Below, one piece after another: positions 17,479 to 25,493 of a stretch of 61,862 bases of DNA (position 1 is the first letter of the stretch; each line of letters opens with the position of its first letter). The stretch is taken from positions 1 through 61,862 of the forward strand of contig NZ_JAGSOG010000017.1 of the NCBI RefSeq assembly GCF_018139695.1, in the 5' to 3' direction. The notes below the pieces were generated by a model. That model searched no databases. It was not told the DNA's origin and saw only the letters and a program-made list of their open reading frames with translations. The position numbers and the translations under genes were made by a program. Origin of the DNA: Actinospica durhamensis (GTDB lineage: Bacteria; Actinomycetota; Actinomycetes; Streptomycetales; Catenulisporaceae).

Positions 17479-18900
17479 AGTCGGGTCGAGATCGCGGACA
17501 CGCTCGCGCGCGAGATCGAGCCGCTGGCAGCGGGATCGCGAATCGCGACGCACCGTGAGCTGGTCCGCCGCTTCACGGCGAGCGGTACTACGATCTCGCA
17601 AGCGCTATCCGTGCTGACGCAACGTGGGCTCATCGCGTCCCGGCCGGGCGCGGGCACGTTCCGTACCGAGGCGCGGTCCGTGGCGCCGGCCGGGGACACC
17701 TCCTGGCAGGAGTCGGTACTCGACCGGGCGGATCAGGACCTCGCGGGCGGGCTGCTGCCCCGCAGCTTCCGGGCACCCGCGCTGCTCGGCACTCTCGCGA
17801 CCTCGGGTCCTGACATCGTGGATCTCAACGGCGGCTACCTCCATCCGGATCTGCAGCCGCTGGCCGCCCTGACCGCCGCGTCGGCGCGGGCGGCGAAGCG
17901 GTCAGGGGCCTGGGACCGGCCGCCGGTGAGCGGAATCCCGGAGCTGCGCGACTGGTTCGCCGCGGACATCGGCGGCGGACTCGGCCGCCAGGACATCCTG
18001 GTGTGCGGCGCCGGGCAGAGCGCCCTGTCGACCGCACTGCGCGCGCTGTGCCAGCCCGGGGACGCGGTGGCCATCGAGTCGCCGACGTATCCGGGCACGA
18101 TCGCGGCCGCGCACGCGGCGGGCCTGCGCACGGTGCCGGTCCCACTCGACCACGAGGGCATGCGCCCGGACGAGCTCGAGCAGGCGCTCGGCCGTACCCG
18201 AGCCCGCCTCGTCGTGCTCCAGCCGCTGTTCCAGAACCCGACCGGCACGAGCCTGACGGCGGACCGGGCGCGGCGGATCCTGGAGATCGCGCGCAGCCAC
18301 GGGGCGTTCGTGATCGAGGACGACTTCGCCCGATACATGACCCACGCCGACGCCGGCCCCGTTCCGCCGCCGATGATCGCGGACGACCCGCACGGCACCG
18401 TGATCCACATGAGATCCCTGACGAAGGTGACCTCGCCGAACCTGCGCGTCGGCGCGCTCGCGGCGCGCGGCCCGGTGCTCGCGCGGCTGCGCGCGGCGCT
18501 GGTGATCGACTCGATGTTCGTCCCGGCTCCGCTGCAGCTGACCGCGCTCGAGGTGGTGACGGCTGCGAGCTGGAAGCGGGGCCTGCGCACGCTCGCCACC
18601 GCCCTGCTGCGCCGCCGCGAGGTGGCCGTGGCGGCGGTGGACTCGACCTTCGGCGCGCACGCACTGGCCCTGCGCCCCCGCGGCGGCTACCACCTGTGGG
18701 TATCGCTGCCCGCACACCTCGACGACGCCGGTTTCGTCGCCGTCGCACTCGCCCACGACGTCTCGCTCACGCCCGGCGCGTACTACCACGCCGCCGAGAC
18801 GAGCGCGCTGCACGTGCGGATCACCTACGTCGCGGCGCCCTCGACCGCGGACGTGGACGAGGGAATCCGCAGACTGGCACCGCTCCTGGCGCAGCCGTAG
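17464..18900 (+). CDS. MocR-type regulator (GntR HTH fused to class-I aminotransferase)
   Basis: A 478-residue two-domain protein. Residues about 5-72 are a GntR winged helix (THRELVRRFTASGTTISQALSVL, then SRPGAGTF). Residues about 110-475 are an aminotransferase fold with PVSGIPELRDWFA, IESPTYPGTI, QPLFQNPTG, VIEDDFARYM and the PLP lysine in SLTKVTSPNLRVG. MocR proteins use bound PLP adducts to sense vitamin B6 or amino compounds and regulate an adjacent gene. Here the divergent EamA transporter is the obvious target. The ATG at 17464 overlaps the EamA start codon. Confidence 0.88.
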   Translation: MNKDSSRVEIADTLAREIEPLAAGSRIATHRELVRRFTASGTTISQALSVLTQRGLIASRPGAGTFRTEARSVAPAGDTSWQESVLDRADQDLAGGLLPRSFRAPALLGTLATSGPDIVDLNGGYLHPDLQPLAALTAASARAAKRSGAWDRPPVSGIPELRDWFAADIGGGLGRQDILVCGAGQSALSTALRALCQPGDAVAIESPTYPGTIAAAHAAGLRTVPVPLDHEGMRPDELEQALGRTRARLVVLQPLFQNPTGTSLTADRARRILEIARSHGAFVIEDDFARYMTHADAGPVPPPMIADDPHGTVIHMRSLTKVTSPNLRVGALAARGPVLARLRAALVIDSMFVPAPLQLTALEVVTAASWKRGLRTLATALLRRREVAVAAVDSTFGAHALALRPRGGYHLWVSLPAHLDDAGFVAVALAHDVSLTPGAYYHAAETSALHVRITYVAAPSTADVDEGIRRLAPLLAQP

Positions 18901-18940
18901 CGGGCCGGGTTGGCGCCAGGCCTGGCACGCGGGACAGCGT

Positions 18941-19846
18941 TCAGCAGGCCTTTGACAGCGCGCACGGGCCGGCGGAGAGCGCCGCGAGCACCGTGCCGGA
19001 CGAGGCCCCGTTCCACGCCGCGCTGGGCTTGTCCCCGGCGTAGGGCGCGACCCAGACCGACAGCTCCACCAGATAGCCGTAGGGCGCGGCGAGGTATTCG
19101 TGCACGGTCAGCGTCGTGCCGGTGGAGGTCGGGATGGTGAGGGTCGCGGCGTACCCGGCCGAGGAGGACGAGACGTTCGTCAGCTTCGCGCCGGAGGCGG
19201 ACGCCGCGCACTTGCCCACCGAGGCGACCAGATCGCCGTAGAGCATGTAAATGCCCTGGATATCGCCGCTGCTGGTGTCGCCGGTGGCCAGGACCGTCTC
19301 CTGTGCGCTCCAGTCGTCCCGTCCACCGGTGCCGCCGGAGGTCGGGGTCAGGTCGGCCTGCGCGGCCGGGAATGCGGCGAGTTCGGACCGGTCGCCGGTG
19401 CTGAGGGCGAGTTGGCAGTCCTGTACCGCGGTGAGGATCGGCGCGCTCGCCTTCTTGTCCACGGCGGCCGGGGAACGCCAGTGGTAGGCGGCGTCGAGCG
19501 GGATCGCGGAGGGGTTCGTCCAGACCGACGCGGGCAACGCCGAGGAGGCGTAGCCGCCGCCCACCGAGACGCTCGTGGTGCGCCCGGCCGCCGTGCTCGA
19601 GGCGAGTGCGGTCGGACTCGCCTCGACCGACGCGGCCGAGGCGCCGGCATCCGCGCCGGATCCCGTGGCGGACGCGGTGGATGGTGTGGACGGGGTGGTG
19701 GTGGCGCCCGCGCCGCCGGCCTCGGTCGGCCCGAAACTCAGCAGCGAGGACGGGTGGCCGCTACCGCCGGAGCAGCCCGCGACGGCGAGCGCCATCGCCG
19801 CGACCGCGCCGAGGAACAGGGAACGGCCGACGTGCTCAGTACCCAA
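18941..19846 (-). CDS. Lipoprotein with Thr/Ser/Ala-rich spacer, unknown function
   Basis: A protein of about 301 residues with an N-terminal signal and lipobox (ALAVAGC, Cys near residue 25), a disordered Ser/Thr/Ala stretch, then a folded domain with an IYMLYGDLVASVGKCA segment and four Cys overall in the mature part. The start is a TTG at 19846: GGAGG (19855-19859) is 8 nt upstream and no ATG or GTG gives the signal peptide. It overlaps the end of the transglycosylase gene by 11 bp, so translation is probably coupled. It is anchored outside the membrane; its partner role with the WXG-like proteins is inference. Confidence 0.75.
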   Translation of the reverse strand: MGTEHVGRSLFLGAVAAMALAVAGCSGGSGHPSSLLSFGPTEAGGAGATTTPSTPSTASATGSGADAGASAASVEASPTALASSTAAGRTTSVSVGGGYASSALPASVWTNPSAIPLDAAYHWRSPAAVDKKASAPILTAVQDCQLALSTGDRSELAAFPAAQADLTPTSGGTGGRDDWSAQETVLATGDTSSGDIQGIYMLYGDLVASVGKCAASASGAKLTNVSSSSAGYAATLTIPTSTGTTLTVHEYLAAPYGYLVELSVWVAPYAGDKPSAAWNGASSGTVLAALSAGPCALSKAC

Positions 19847-20732
19847 TGTACGATCCTCCGTGATCGACGCTCTTGACTCCCGGCACGTTCTGAATCGAGC
19901 CGTAGCGGCTGAGCGCGTATCTGACTCCTGCGATGATGTTGTCGACCGGATTGTAGATGTCGTCGTGTCCCGGGAGTTTGTAGGCGTCGAAGGTGGTTCC
20001 GATCGTCTGCATGAGCCCGCGGGAGGGATCTCCGGCCTGTGCGTTGCTGTCCCAGTTGTTGACGGCGTTGGGATTTCCGCTGGATTCATGTTCGATGATG
20101 AGCAGTACCCCGGCCTTGTCGAGCTCGCTCGCCGGCACCCCGTTCGCCTCGAGCAGCGCGAAGGCCTGATCGATCCACTGGCCCACCTGCTCCTGGTTGG
20201 CGTAGTGCGCCGGCCCGGGCGGCTGGACCGAGCCGCCGCCGGAACCCCCGGACCCGCCGGAGCCGGAGTGACCGCCGCCGGAGCTGCCCGAACTCCCCGA
20301 ACTACCCGAACCGCCGCCCGAGCCCGCGTGCCGACCCCTGCCGCCGGAGGTGGCGGTGGAGCCGCCGTGCGGGCTGTGCGCCTTCTTGGCCTTCGCCTGC
20401 TGCTCCTGCTCGGCCTTGAGCCTGGCCGTGACCTCGGCCTCGGCCTTCTCGTAGTTGGCCCGGTTCTGCGCGAGCGAGGCGACGTCCTGGGCCAGGCCCT
20501 GGGCGAGCGCGCTCGCGTCCTTGGTCGCGGCGGCCAGGGCGGCGAACGCGGCGAGCAGCGGCACCTCGCCGAGCAGGCCGTCGATCAGGCTGCCGGGTAT
20601 GGCCTGCTCGAGCCGCTCGTGCACGGTGGCGAGCTGCCGGCTGATCGCGGTCACGCTCTGCGCCGCGGACTCCCAGGTCTTCGTCAGGGCGCTGACGGAA
20701 TCGAGGTCGACCCGGTACTGGTCGCTGGGCAT
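19836..20732 (-). CDS. WXG-like N-terminus fused to lytic transglycosylase (SLT) domain
   Basis: A 298-residue protein. Residues 1-115 are helical and coiled-coil-like with no signal peptide (WESAAQSVTAISRQLATVHERLEQ), like the large WXG/LXG ESX substrates. Residues 122-170 are a Gly/Ser linker. Residues 172-298 are a lysozyme-like SLT domain with EHESSGNPNAVN (catalytic Glu probably E216) and RGLMQTI. It would cleave the glycan strand of peptidoglycan after export, plausibly by a type VII (ESX/Esx) system. Upstream by 13 bp is a WXG100-like gene; downstream is an overlapping lipoprotein gene. Confidence 0.82.
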   Translation of the reverse strand: MPSDQYRVDLDSVSALTKTWESAAQSVTAISRQLATVHERLEQAIPGSLIDGLLGEVPLLAAFAALAAATKDASALAQGLAQDVASLAQNRANYEKAEAEVTARLKAEQEQQAKAKKAHSPHGGSTATSGGRGRHAGSGGGSGSSGSSGSSGGGHSGSGGSGGSGGGSVQPPGPAHYANQEQVGQWIDQAFALLEANGVPASELDKAGVLLIIEHESSGNPNAVNNWDSNAQAGDPSRGLMQTIGTTFDAYKLPGHDDIYNPVDNIIAGVRYALSRYGSIQNVPGVKSVDHGGSYIGY

Positions 20733-20745
20733 CGTCGCACCCCGC

Positions 20746-21102
20746 CTAGGCGATCCCGGCGACGGCGTACGCGGCCTCGACGGTCGCGTGCGCCGTGTCG
20801 ATCGCGCCGACCAGGGCACTGATCTGCCCGGCGCGCTGGCGCGCCCGCTGGGTGAAGGCGTCCGCGGCGGCCCCGGCCCAGTGGGTCGAGTCCGCCGCGG
20901 CGGCCAACCGCCCGCGCAGCGCGTTCGCCTCCTCGGCGAGCTGCGCCAGTTCCTGCACGGCCGAGCCCAGGCCCGCGCCGGTGATCGCCTCGCGCAGCGT
21001 GCCCAACATCGCGGTGATCTCGTCCAGCGCCGATTCCCCGGCGTGTACGACATCGTCGAATCCCTGTTCCACGCCCTGTCCGATATCCCCGAACATTCCC
21101 AT
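20746..21102 (-). CDS. WXG100-like small helical protein
   Basis: A 118-residue helical protein with HWAGAAADAF in the middle, a WxG turn flanked by two long helices as in ESX substrates (EsxA/EsxB-like). It lacks a signal peptide. AAGGGGG lies 7 nt before the ATG at 21102; a second ATG six bases on is possible. It is the first gene of the set with the transglycosylase fusion and the lipoprotein. Known WXG proteins form dimers that are exported by type VII secretion; no secretion ATPase or membrane component is in this window. Confidence 0.75.
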   Translation of the reverse strand: MGMFGDIGQGVEQGFDDVVHAGESALDEITAMLGTLREAITGAGLGSAVQELAQLAEEANALRGRLAAAADSTHWAGAAADAFTQRARQRAGQISALVGAIDTAHATVEAAYAVAGIA

Positions 21103-21209
21103 GCCGATACCCCCTTGGTCGGTGGAAACCGAGCCTAGTGCACCGGTCCCGAGGCGAGCCAGCATTCGCGGGGGTGGAGGTACCGAATACGCAGGAATAT
21201 GCGTGGATC

Positions 21210-22283
21210 TCAGAGAAGCAGAAGATTGACGTCACCGAATTCGTGCCACAGATAGCGTCCGGAGATCGCTTCGGCGTAGCACAGGTCGAGCAGCGGGCGC
21301 CCGGCCACAGCCTGGAGCATGAGCAGGTGCGAGGCACGCGGTTCGTGCCACCCGGTGAGCAGTCCGTCCACCACGCGCACGCCGCGCTCCGGGGTGATGA
21401 CCAGGTCGGTCCAGCCGTCCGCGGCCCGCATCCGGCCGTCGCGCCCGACCGCGGACTCCAGCGCGCGCACCACGGTGGTGCCCACGGCCACGACCCGGCC
21501 GCCCGCCGCGCGGGTGCGCTCGACCAGGCGCGCGGTCGCCTCGGGCACGGTGAACCGCTCGGCGTACGGGGCCTCGTGCGCCTCCGGGGAGGCGACGCCG
21601 GTGTGCAGCGTGATCGGCGCGATCGCGGTGCCGCGCCGCTCGATCGCGGCCACCACCTCGGCGGTGAACGGCCGGGCCGCGCTGGGCATCTCGCTGCTGC
21701 CCGGCTCGGTGGCGAACACGGTCTGATACGCCTCGATCGGCCACTGCCGGTCCACGTAGCCGTAGCGGATCGCCGTGCCGTGCCAGGCCAGGTACGCCAC
21801 CAGCGAGAGCCCGCGCGGCAGGGTCAGCCGGGCGAACCAGAGCCGTGCGGTGAACGACGCGGTCAGCCGGGCGTGGGCGTGGCCGGGCAGAGTGACCGTC
21901 AGGCCGGGCGCGGCGGGCGAGTCGGCCGGTGCGTAGTACCGCGCGGCGCCGCCGTCGGGGGCGGGTTCGCGCAACTCGACCAGGTACGCGCCGCGCTCGT
22001 CCGGCTCGGCCGAGGAGATGTGCAGCGCGACCCTGCGGCCGTCGGCGAGCCGGCCGGTCAGCGCGGCCGGCAGGGTGCCGGAGTTGTTGGCCACGAGCAG
22101 GTCACGCGGCGTCAGAAGCGAGGGCAGGTCGGTGAAGGCGTGGTGCTCGGTGGCCATCCGGCCGCGATAGCCGACCACCATCCGCACCCCGTCCCTGGCC
22201 AGCCCGCGGGCCTCGGCCGGCGCGTGCGCGGCGAGTTCCTGCGGGACGTCGAAGTCGAAGCCGGTCTCCAGAACGATGGTCAT
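21210..22283 (-). CDS. queA: QueA-like S-adenosylmethionine:tRNA ribosyltransferase-isomerase
   Basis: A 357-residue protein matching QueA across its length: DFDVPQELAAHAPAE, DLLVANNSGTLPA, IRYGYVDRQWPIEAYQTVFA, VGTTVVRALES and GLLTGWHEPRASHLLML. QueA transfers and isomerises the ribosyl group of SAM to the preQ1 base in tRNA, forming epoxyqueuosine. No other queuosine gene is present here, and many actinobacteria lack the pathway, so this may be an orphan with an altered substrate. AAGGAGGAGG precedes the ATG. The gene begins one base after the SDR stop codon, indicating translational coupling. Confidence 0.85.
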   Translation of the reverse strand: MTIVLETGFDFDVPQELAAHAPAEARGLARDGVRMVVGYRGRMATEHHAFTDLPSLLTPRDLLVANNSGTLPAALTGRLADGRRVALHISSAEPDERGAYLVELREPAPDGGAARYYAPADSPAAPGLTVTLPGHAHARLTASFTARLWFARLTLPRGLSLVAYLAWHGTAIRYGYVDRQWPIEAYQTVFATEPGSSEMPSAARPFTAEVVAAIERRGTAIAPITLHTGVASPEAHEAPYAERFTVPEATARLVERTRAAGGRVVAVGTTVVRALESAVGRDGRMRAADGWTDLVITPERGVRVVDGLLTGWHEPRASHLLMLQAVAGRPLLDLCYAEAISGRYLWHEFGDVNLLLL

Positions 22284-22284
22284 C

Positions 22285-23040
22285 TCAGTCCTCCTCCTTG
22301 AGCAGGTCCGCGGCGCGGTAGCGGCCGGACGCGGGCGATTCGTCGAGCAGGCGGGTGAAGGCGGGCACGACCGCGGCGGGACGGCGCAGGGAGCTGAGAT
22401 CCACCCCCGGCTCGGCCTCGGCGTGCATCCGGGTGTTCATGTCGCCCGGGTCCACGGCCCATACGGTGACGTTCGGCTCCTCCTGGGCCAGGATCGCCGA
22501 GGCGTGGTCCAGCGCCGCCTTGCTCGCGCCGTACCCGCCCCAGCCCGGGTACGCCTCGACGGCGGCGTCGGAGGAGACGTTGATGATCCGCCCGCGCTTG
22601 CGCCGCAGCTGAGGCAGCACCAGCTGGGTCAGCGCGAGCGGCCCGAGCACGTTGACCTCGAAGGTCTCGAGCAGCCCGACCAGCGGGAACTGCGCCAGGC
22701 TCGGCATCGGCGCGCCCTCGAGGTCGAAGCCGGCCAGCGTGGAGGCGTTGTTGACCAGCAGGTCGGCGCCGCCGAACTCGGCCGCGGCGTGGGCGAGTTC
22801 GGCCCGGTGGTCGTCGTCCACGACACTCCCGGGCCGGGAGGCGACCTCGGTCAGTTCGCCGAGCTCGGCGGCGGCGCGGGCCAGCCGGTCCGGGCCGCGT
22901 GCGGTCAGCACCAGCCGCCAGCCGCGCCGGGCGAGTTCGCGGGAGAGTTCGAGGCCGAGTCCGGCCGAGGCGCCGGTGATCACGGCCACCGGCTTGGTCG
23001 TGGCGGGCGGGTTGACGCGGTGAAGGCTCTGGTTCGTCAT
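22285..23040 (-). CDS. Short-chain dehydrogenase/reductase
   Basis: A 251-residue SDR with the cofactor motif VITGASAGLGLELSR (TGxxxGxG), NNAS at the NNAG position, and the catalytic Ser/Tyr/Lys set in NVSSDAAVEAYPGWGGYGASKAALDH. It oxidises or reduces an alcohol/ketone using NAD(P). It is the upstream partner of the QueA-like gene with a 1-base gap, so the two products probably act together. The start MTNQSLHRV at 23040 is chosen; the upstream in-frame codons are Pro/Arg-rich and overlap the control region of the divergent kinase gene. Confidence 0.88.
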   Translation of the reverse strand: MTNQSLHRVNPPATTKPVAVITGASAGLGLELSRELARRGWRLVLTARGPDRLARAAAELGELTEVASRPGSVVDDDHRAELAHAAAEFGGADLLVNNASTLAGFDLEGAPMPSLAQFPLVGLLETFEVNVLGPLALTQLVLPQLRRKRGRIINVSSDAAVEAYPGWGGYGASKAALDHASAILAQEEPNVTVWAVDPGDMNTRMHAEAEPGVDLSSLRRPAAVVPAFTRLLDESPASGRYRAADLLKEED

Positions 23041-23100
23041 GCCCCGAGACTCCCGCCGCGCCGGGCGGGCGGTGATCGGGCCGGGGGCGGGTACGGCCAG

Positions 23101-23121
23101 GGACCTTGGACCTAGGACCAA
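23101..23121. promoter_or_regulatory. GGACC heptad repeats and near-palindrome upstream of the GAF kinase
   Basis: GGACC occurs three times at 7-bp spacing (23101, 23108, 23115). The last two units form a 16-bp near-palindrome beginning TTGG at 23106 and ending CCAA at 23121, with one mismatched pair. It lies 54 bp before the kinase ATG and 60 bp before the SDR start, so it may be an operator for the adjacent LuxR-type regulator. Confidence 0.4.
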
Positions 23122-23174
23122 CGCCCGTATACGGTCCGATGCCCTCCTACCTGCCCGGGCGGTACGGTGAACAC

Positions 23175-24374
23175 ATGCCTCCCAACCAAGGTCGAGCAGC
23201 CGGGCTGGCCGCGATGAGCGAACTGAGCGAGGCCGTGCTCGCGGTGGCCAGGCACCTGGACACCTCGACGGTGCTGCGCACCATCCTGCGCAGCGCCCGG
23301 GAGCTCGTCGGGGCCGAGTACGCGGCGCTCGGCGTGCCGGACGGCGCCGGGTCCTTCGCCCGGTTCCTGGTGGAGGGCGTCTCGGACGAGCAGTGGCGCC
23401 GGATCGGGCCGCTGCCGCGCCAGCACGGCATGCTCGGCGTGATGATGCAGGACCCTCATCCGCAGCGGCTCGCGGACATCACCGCGGATCCCCGGTTCAA
23501 CTGGTGGCCGGCCGCGCATCCGCAGCTGCGCGGATTCCTCGGCGTGCCGATCCGGGACGGCCAGGAGATCCTCGGCGCGCTGTTCCTCGGCAACACCGAC
23601 CCGGACGGCGTGGGCGAGGGCGAGTGCTTCACGCAGGAGGACGAGGCCGTCCTCGAGATCCTGGCCGCGCACGCCGCGATCGCGCTCACCCACGCCCGCC
23701 TCTACGAACGCGAACGCGAGCTGGCGATCACCACCGAGCGGGCCAGGCTGGCCCGGGAGCTGCACGACGCGGTGGCGCAGAAGCTGTTCGCGCTGCGGCT
23801 GACGGTGCAGGCGGCGCAGTCGCTGATCGAGACCGAGCCGACCCGGGCGCGCGAGCAGCTGGCGCAGGTGGGCGCGCTGGCCACCGAGGCCGCGACCGAG
23901 CTGTCCACGGCGGTGGGCGAGCTGCGCGCGCCGGATCTGGCCGGGGACGGGCTGGCCGAGACGCTGCGCAAGCAGGTCGCGGTCGTCGACCGGGCGCACG
24001 CCGCGCACGGTGGCCCGAGGGTGGCGTTTCGCTGCTGTCCGCCGCCGCACCTGCCGCCGACGCATGATCAGGTCGTGCTGCGGGTAGCGCAAGAGGCACT
24101 GCACAACGCGCTGCGGCACGCCCACGCACAGCGGATCGACCTGTCGTTGTGCGCGATCTCCGAGCAGGATGCCGAGGCCGAGCACTTCCCGGGCGGCGCG
24201 CGGCTGGTCGTGCGCGACGACGGGGTCGGCTTCGACGCGGGCACGAGCGGCCGGGGTCTGGGCCTGGTGTCGATGCGCGAACGGGCGGATTCGGTGGGCG
24301 GACGGCTGACGGTGCGCGCGAAGCCGGGCGAGGGCACCGTGATCGAGTTGGAGGTGCCGGGTGGCCGGGGATGA
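23175..24374 (+). CDS. GAF-domain sensor histidine kinase (NarL/DevS type)
   Basis: A 399-residue soluble kinase. Residues about 20-190 form a GAF domain ([25 protein letters not shown] to [19 protein letters not shown]). Then come a HisKA_3 dimerisation helix with the phospho-acceptor His in [13 protein letters not shown] and an HATPase_c domain with [11 protein letters not shown] (N box) and [10 protein letters not shown] plus [13 protein letters not shown] (G boxes). Without membrane segments it should sense a cytoplasmic or diffusible signal, as DevS/DosT do, but no haem ligand can be assigned. It overlaps its response-regulator gene by 14 bp. Confidence 0.9.
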   Translation: MPPNQGRAAGLAAMSELSEAVLAVARHLDTSTVLRTILRSARELVGAEYAALGVPDGAGSFARFLVEGVSDEQWRRIGPLPRQHGMLGVMMQDPHPQRLADITADPRFNWWPAAHPQLRGFLGVPIRDGQEILGALFLGNTDPDGVGEGECFTQEDEAVLEILAAHAAIALTHARLYERERELAITTERARLARELHDAVAQKLFALRLTVQAAQSLIETEPTRAREQLAQVGALATEAATELSTAVGELRAPDLAGDGLAETLRKQVAVVDRAHAAHGGPRVAFRCCPPPHLPPTHDQVVLRVAQEALHNALRHAHAQRIDLSLCAISEQDAEAEHFPGGARLVVRDDGVGFDAGTSGRGLGLVSMRERADSVGGRLTVRAKPGEGTVIELEVPGGRG

Positions 24375-25038
24375 CGGCGTGGGCAGGCGTATCCGTGTGC
24401 TGATCGCGGACGACCACCCGATGGTGCGTCAGGGCCTGCGCGTCTTCCTGGAACTGGAACCGGACATCGAGGTGGTCGGCGAGGCGGCGGACGGCGCGCA
24501 GGCGGTGCGCCTGGCCGGGGAGCTGGACCCGGACGTGGTGCTGCTGGACCTGGTCATGCCGGTGCTCGACGGCCTCGCAGCGCTCGAGCAGCTGGCCGAG
24601 CGGGGGCTGGCCGAACGGGTGCTGATGGTCACCAGCTTCGGCGAGTATCGCAGCGCCCTACCGGCGCTGCGGGCCGGGGCGCGCGGCTACATCTCGAAGG
24701 AGGTGGACCCGGCGGCGCTGGCCACGGCGGTGCGGGCGGTGGCGGCCGGGCACGTGCTGCTCGGTCCGCAGGTCGCCCAGCAGCTGCTGGCGCAGGCCGG
24801 TGCGGCCGGGTCGGGTCCCGGCGCGTCGGCGGGCCGGGACCGGATGGCTCCGCAGCTGACCGCGCGCGAGCACGAGGTGCTCGACCTGATCGCGGCGGGG
24901 CGCTCGAACCGGGAGATCGCGCGGGCGCTGACCCTGGCCGAGAAGACGGTCAAGACGCACGTGTCCAACATCCTGATGAAGCTGGGCGTCGCGGACCGGA
25001 CCCAGGCCGCGCTGTGGGCCGTGCGGCACGAGGAGTGA
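24361..25038 (+). CDS. NarL/FixJ-family response regulator
   Basis: A 225-residue regulator with a receiver domain ([16 protein letters not shown], phospho-acceptor D63 in VVLLDLVMP, Lys in [10 protein letters not shown]) and a C-terminal LuxR-type HTH ([40 protein letters not shown]). It is the partner of the overlapping GAF kinase. Its targets are not known; the GGACC repeats upstream of the kinase gene are one candidate. The GTG at 24361 overlaps the 3' end of the kinase gene, giving coupled translation. Confidence 0.92.
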   Translation: MAGDDGVGRRIRVLIADDHPMVRQGLRVFLELEPDIEVVGEAADGAQAVRLAGELDPDVVLLDLVMPVLDGLAALEQLAERGLAERVLMVTSFGEYRSALPALRAGARGYISKEVDPAALATAVRAVAAGHVLLGPQVAQQLLAQAGAAGSGPGASAGRDRMAPQLTAREHEVLDLIAAGRSNREIARALTLAEKTVKTHVSNILMKLGVADRTQAALWAVRHEE

Positions 25039-25054
25039 TCCGCCGCGCGGGTTC

Positions 25055-25462
25055 CTACTGCGCGTCGGTCAGGTCCAGGTAGCGGTCGGGGCCGAGGCTG
25101 AGGAAGATCCAGGTGAAGTGCTCGTCCTGGGTGTCCTGCGGGCACTGGAACCCGCTCGGCACGAACATCTGCCACTGGCCGAACAGGCCCGTGCCGCCGC
25201 GCGCGACCAGCGACGTGCTGCCGGAGATGGCCAGGGCCTGGGCCTTGGTGACCACCACGCCGTCTCCGTACGTCCCCGCGTTCGGTGTGCTGTGATCGCG
25301 GTAGAAGTGCGCGCCGCAGTATTCGAACCGTTCCGGCGCGCTCCACGGATTGACGCCGCCGTACTCGACCCGGTTGAACAGCGTCGTACCCGCCGCCACC
25401 GCGAGCACGACCGCCACGGCTATGCCCGCCCACAGCGGCTTGGAACGCACCCAGGTGCCCAC
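25055..25462 (-). CDS. Small membrane-anchored extracytoplasmic protein, unknown
   Basis: A 135-residue protein with one N-terminal hydrophobic segment (AGIAVAVVLAVAAG, residues about 11-27) and an exported domain with two Cys (FEYCGAHFYRD and GFQCPQD) that may form a disulfide. The start is a GTG at 25462 preceded by GGGAGGG; the longer reading upstream is low complexity. I do not recognise a family. It converges on the response-regulator gene, 16 bp away. Confidence 0.6.
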   Translation of the reverse strand: MGTWVRSKPLWAGIAVAVVLAVAAGTTLFNRVEYGGVNPWSAPERFEYCGAHFYRDHSTPNAGTYGDGVVVTKAQALAISGSTSLVARGGTGLFGQWQMFVPSGFQCPQDTQDEHFTWIFLSLGPDRYLDLTDAQ

Positions 25463-25493
25463 GACAGCCCTCCCCCGTCCCCCGACCTGCTTC

